Assembly: GCF_000150955.2 (NCBI RefSeq)
Contig: NC_011674.1
Location: 744,001-808,000 of the forward strand
Source of the DNA: Phaeodactylum tricornutum CCAP 1055/1
Lineage: Eukaryota; Bacillariophyta; Bacillariophyceae; Surirellales; Neidiaceae
DNA: 64,000 bases
Reading direction: 5' to 3'
Positions 63,703-64,000 of the stretch are shown in pieces; the first letter of the stretch is position 1, and each line of letters begins with the position of its first letter. A model generated the notes under the pieces. The model was not told where the DNA came from, ran no database searches, and worked only from the letters and a program-made list of their open reading frames with translations. The position numbers were made by a program, and so were the translations under genes.

Positions 63703-64000
63703 TTAACTTGCCACAACGTTCGGTTCGAGTGTGGTTTCCCCCGGAACAATCGCTTCATCAGTGCCGCTTCGTGGTAAATACTGCAACTGGCGATAGCTTC
63801 CCAGTTTATACCTACGCAAATGGGCGTCAGCACAGCGTTGCGCTTGTTCAGTAGTGATCTCGAGATCCAGACTTGATTTATGCTCGCATACGAATTTCAT
63901 ATGCGCTGCTACCATCTGCAGCTGTCCTAGGATCTGTACCGGCGTTGGTAGCTGAATAAACATGACACTCTTGGGTGTCGCCCCTAATTGCTCAGCAACA
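63703..64000 (-). CDS. Unidentified protein, C-terminal part, runs off right edge
   Basis: An open minus frame of about 98 codons reaches the window edge without a stop upstream and ends at TAA 63703-63705. It reads VAEQLGATPKSVMFIQLP, QILGQLQMVAAHMKFVCE, TTEQAQRCADAHLRRYKL. I do not recognise a family. A plus ORF overlapping it (63633-63854) is probably its shadow. Confidence 0.45.
   Translation of the reverse strand, partial: VAEQLGATPKSVMFIQLPTPVQILGQLQMVAAHMKFVCEHKSSLDLEITTEQAQRCADAHLRRYKLGSYRQLQYLPRSGTDEAIVPGETTLEPNVVAS

Overview
This is a nuclear stretch of a photosynthetic stramenopile, almost certainly a pennate diatom and most like Phaeodactylum tricornutum. Four things point there. 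Several genes begin with a signal peptide followed by a Phe-containing cleavage motif of the ASAF type, the bipartite plastid targeting signal of diatoms. Introns are few and mostly 77-116 nt with GT..AG ends. Genes are dense and mostly alternate in orientation. The gene set (histone H1/H3/H4, Rab GTPase, 26S proteasome ATPase, AGC kinase, membrane nucleotide cyclase, diatom-type cyclin) is eukaryotic. The species name is an inference; no search was run.

Layout. Positions 1-13 kb hold a zinc-finger protein cut by the left edge, a plastid trigger-factor-like protein, a Rab GTPase with two apparent single-base indels, glycyl-tRNA synthetase, a fused BioD-BioA biotin enzyme, an MsrA-like plastid protein, a mitochondrial methylglutaconyl-CoA hydratase-like enzyme and a cyclin. 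Positions 13-18 kb hold a tandem Rdx-fold (SelW-like) protein, a membrane-anchored double-SET protein and a sepiapterin reductase-like SDR. Positions 18-21 kb carry a histone block (H1, then divergent H3 and H4). Positions 21-33 kb hold a plastid fibrillin (PAP), a KMO-like FAD monooxygenase, a KamA (lysine 2,3-aminomutase) family radical-SAM enzyme with a spliced-on plastid presequence, a TPR-TTL protein and methylmalonyl-CoA mutase. Positions 33-36.4 kb carry second copies of H3 and H4 flanking an FkbM methyltransferase. Positions 36-64 kb hold an AGC kinase, a RING-H2 protein, an LSMT-type SET protein, an AT-rich gene-poor stretch, a cytochrome b5-like heme-binding protein, a GST, TDP1, an ARM-like protein, an unknown plastid protein, a PX protein, a ribokinase-isomerase fusion, an HMG-box protein, a receptor-type cyclase, RPT3, a zf-HIT protein and a partial ORF at the right edge.

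The most coherent system is the histone set. All five histone genes carry, 73-79 nt after the stop codon, the same 16-nt stem-loop (6-bp stem, UCUA loop) followed by ACCCA. This matches the metazoan and green-algal replication-dependent histone 3' processing signal bound by SLBP. The two H4 copies also share an intron at the same codon. The H3 copies lie in an inverted segmental duplication that carried along the 3' end of the FkbM gene, which remains as a relic next to the first H3.

Other points of note are the plastid-targeted KamA enzyme, the kinase-isomerase fusion, the double-SET protein, the duplicated Rdx domain with a lost CxxC, an Asn-to-Cys change in a TDP1 active-site motif, an RPT3 whose C-terminal HbYX motif is displaced by one residue, and a recurrent CACAGTCA-type element near predicted starts. 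Three otherwise conserved genes each carry one or two single-base frame breaks. This suggests consensus errors in the sequence, or recent decay, and should be checked against reads.
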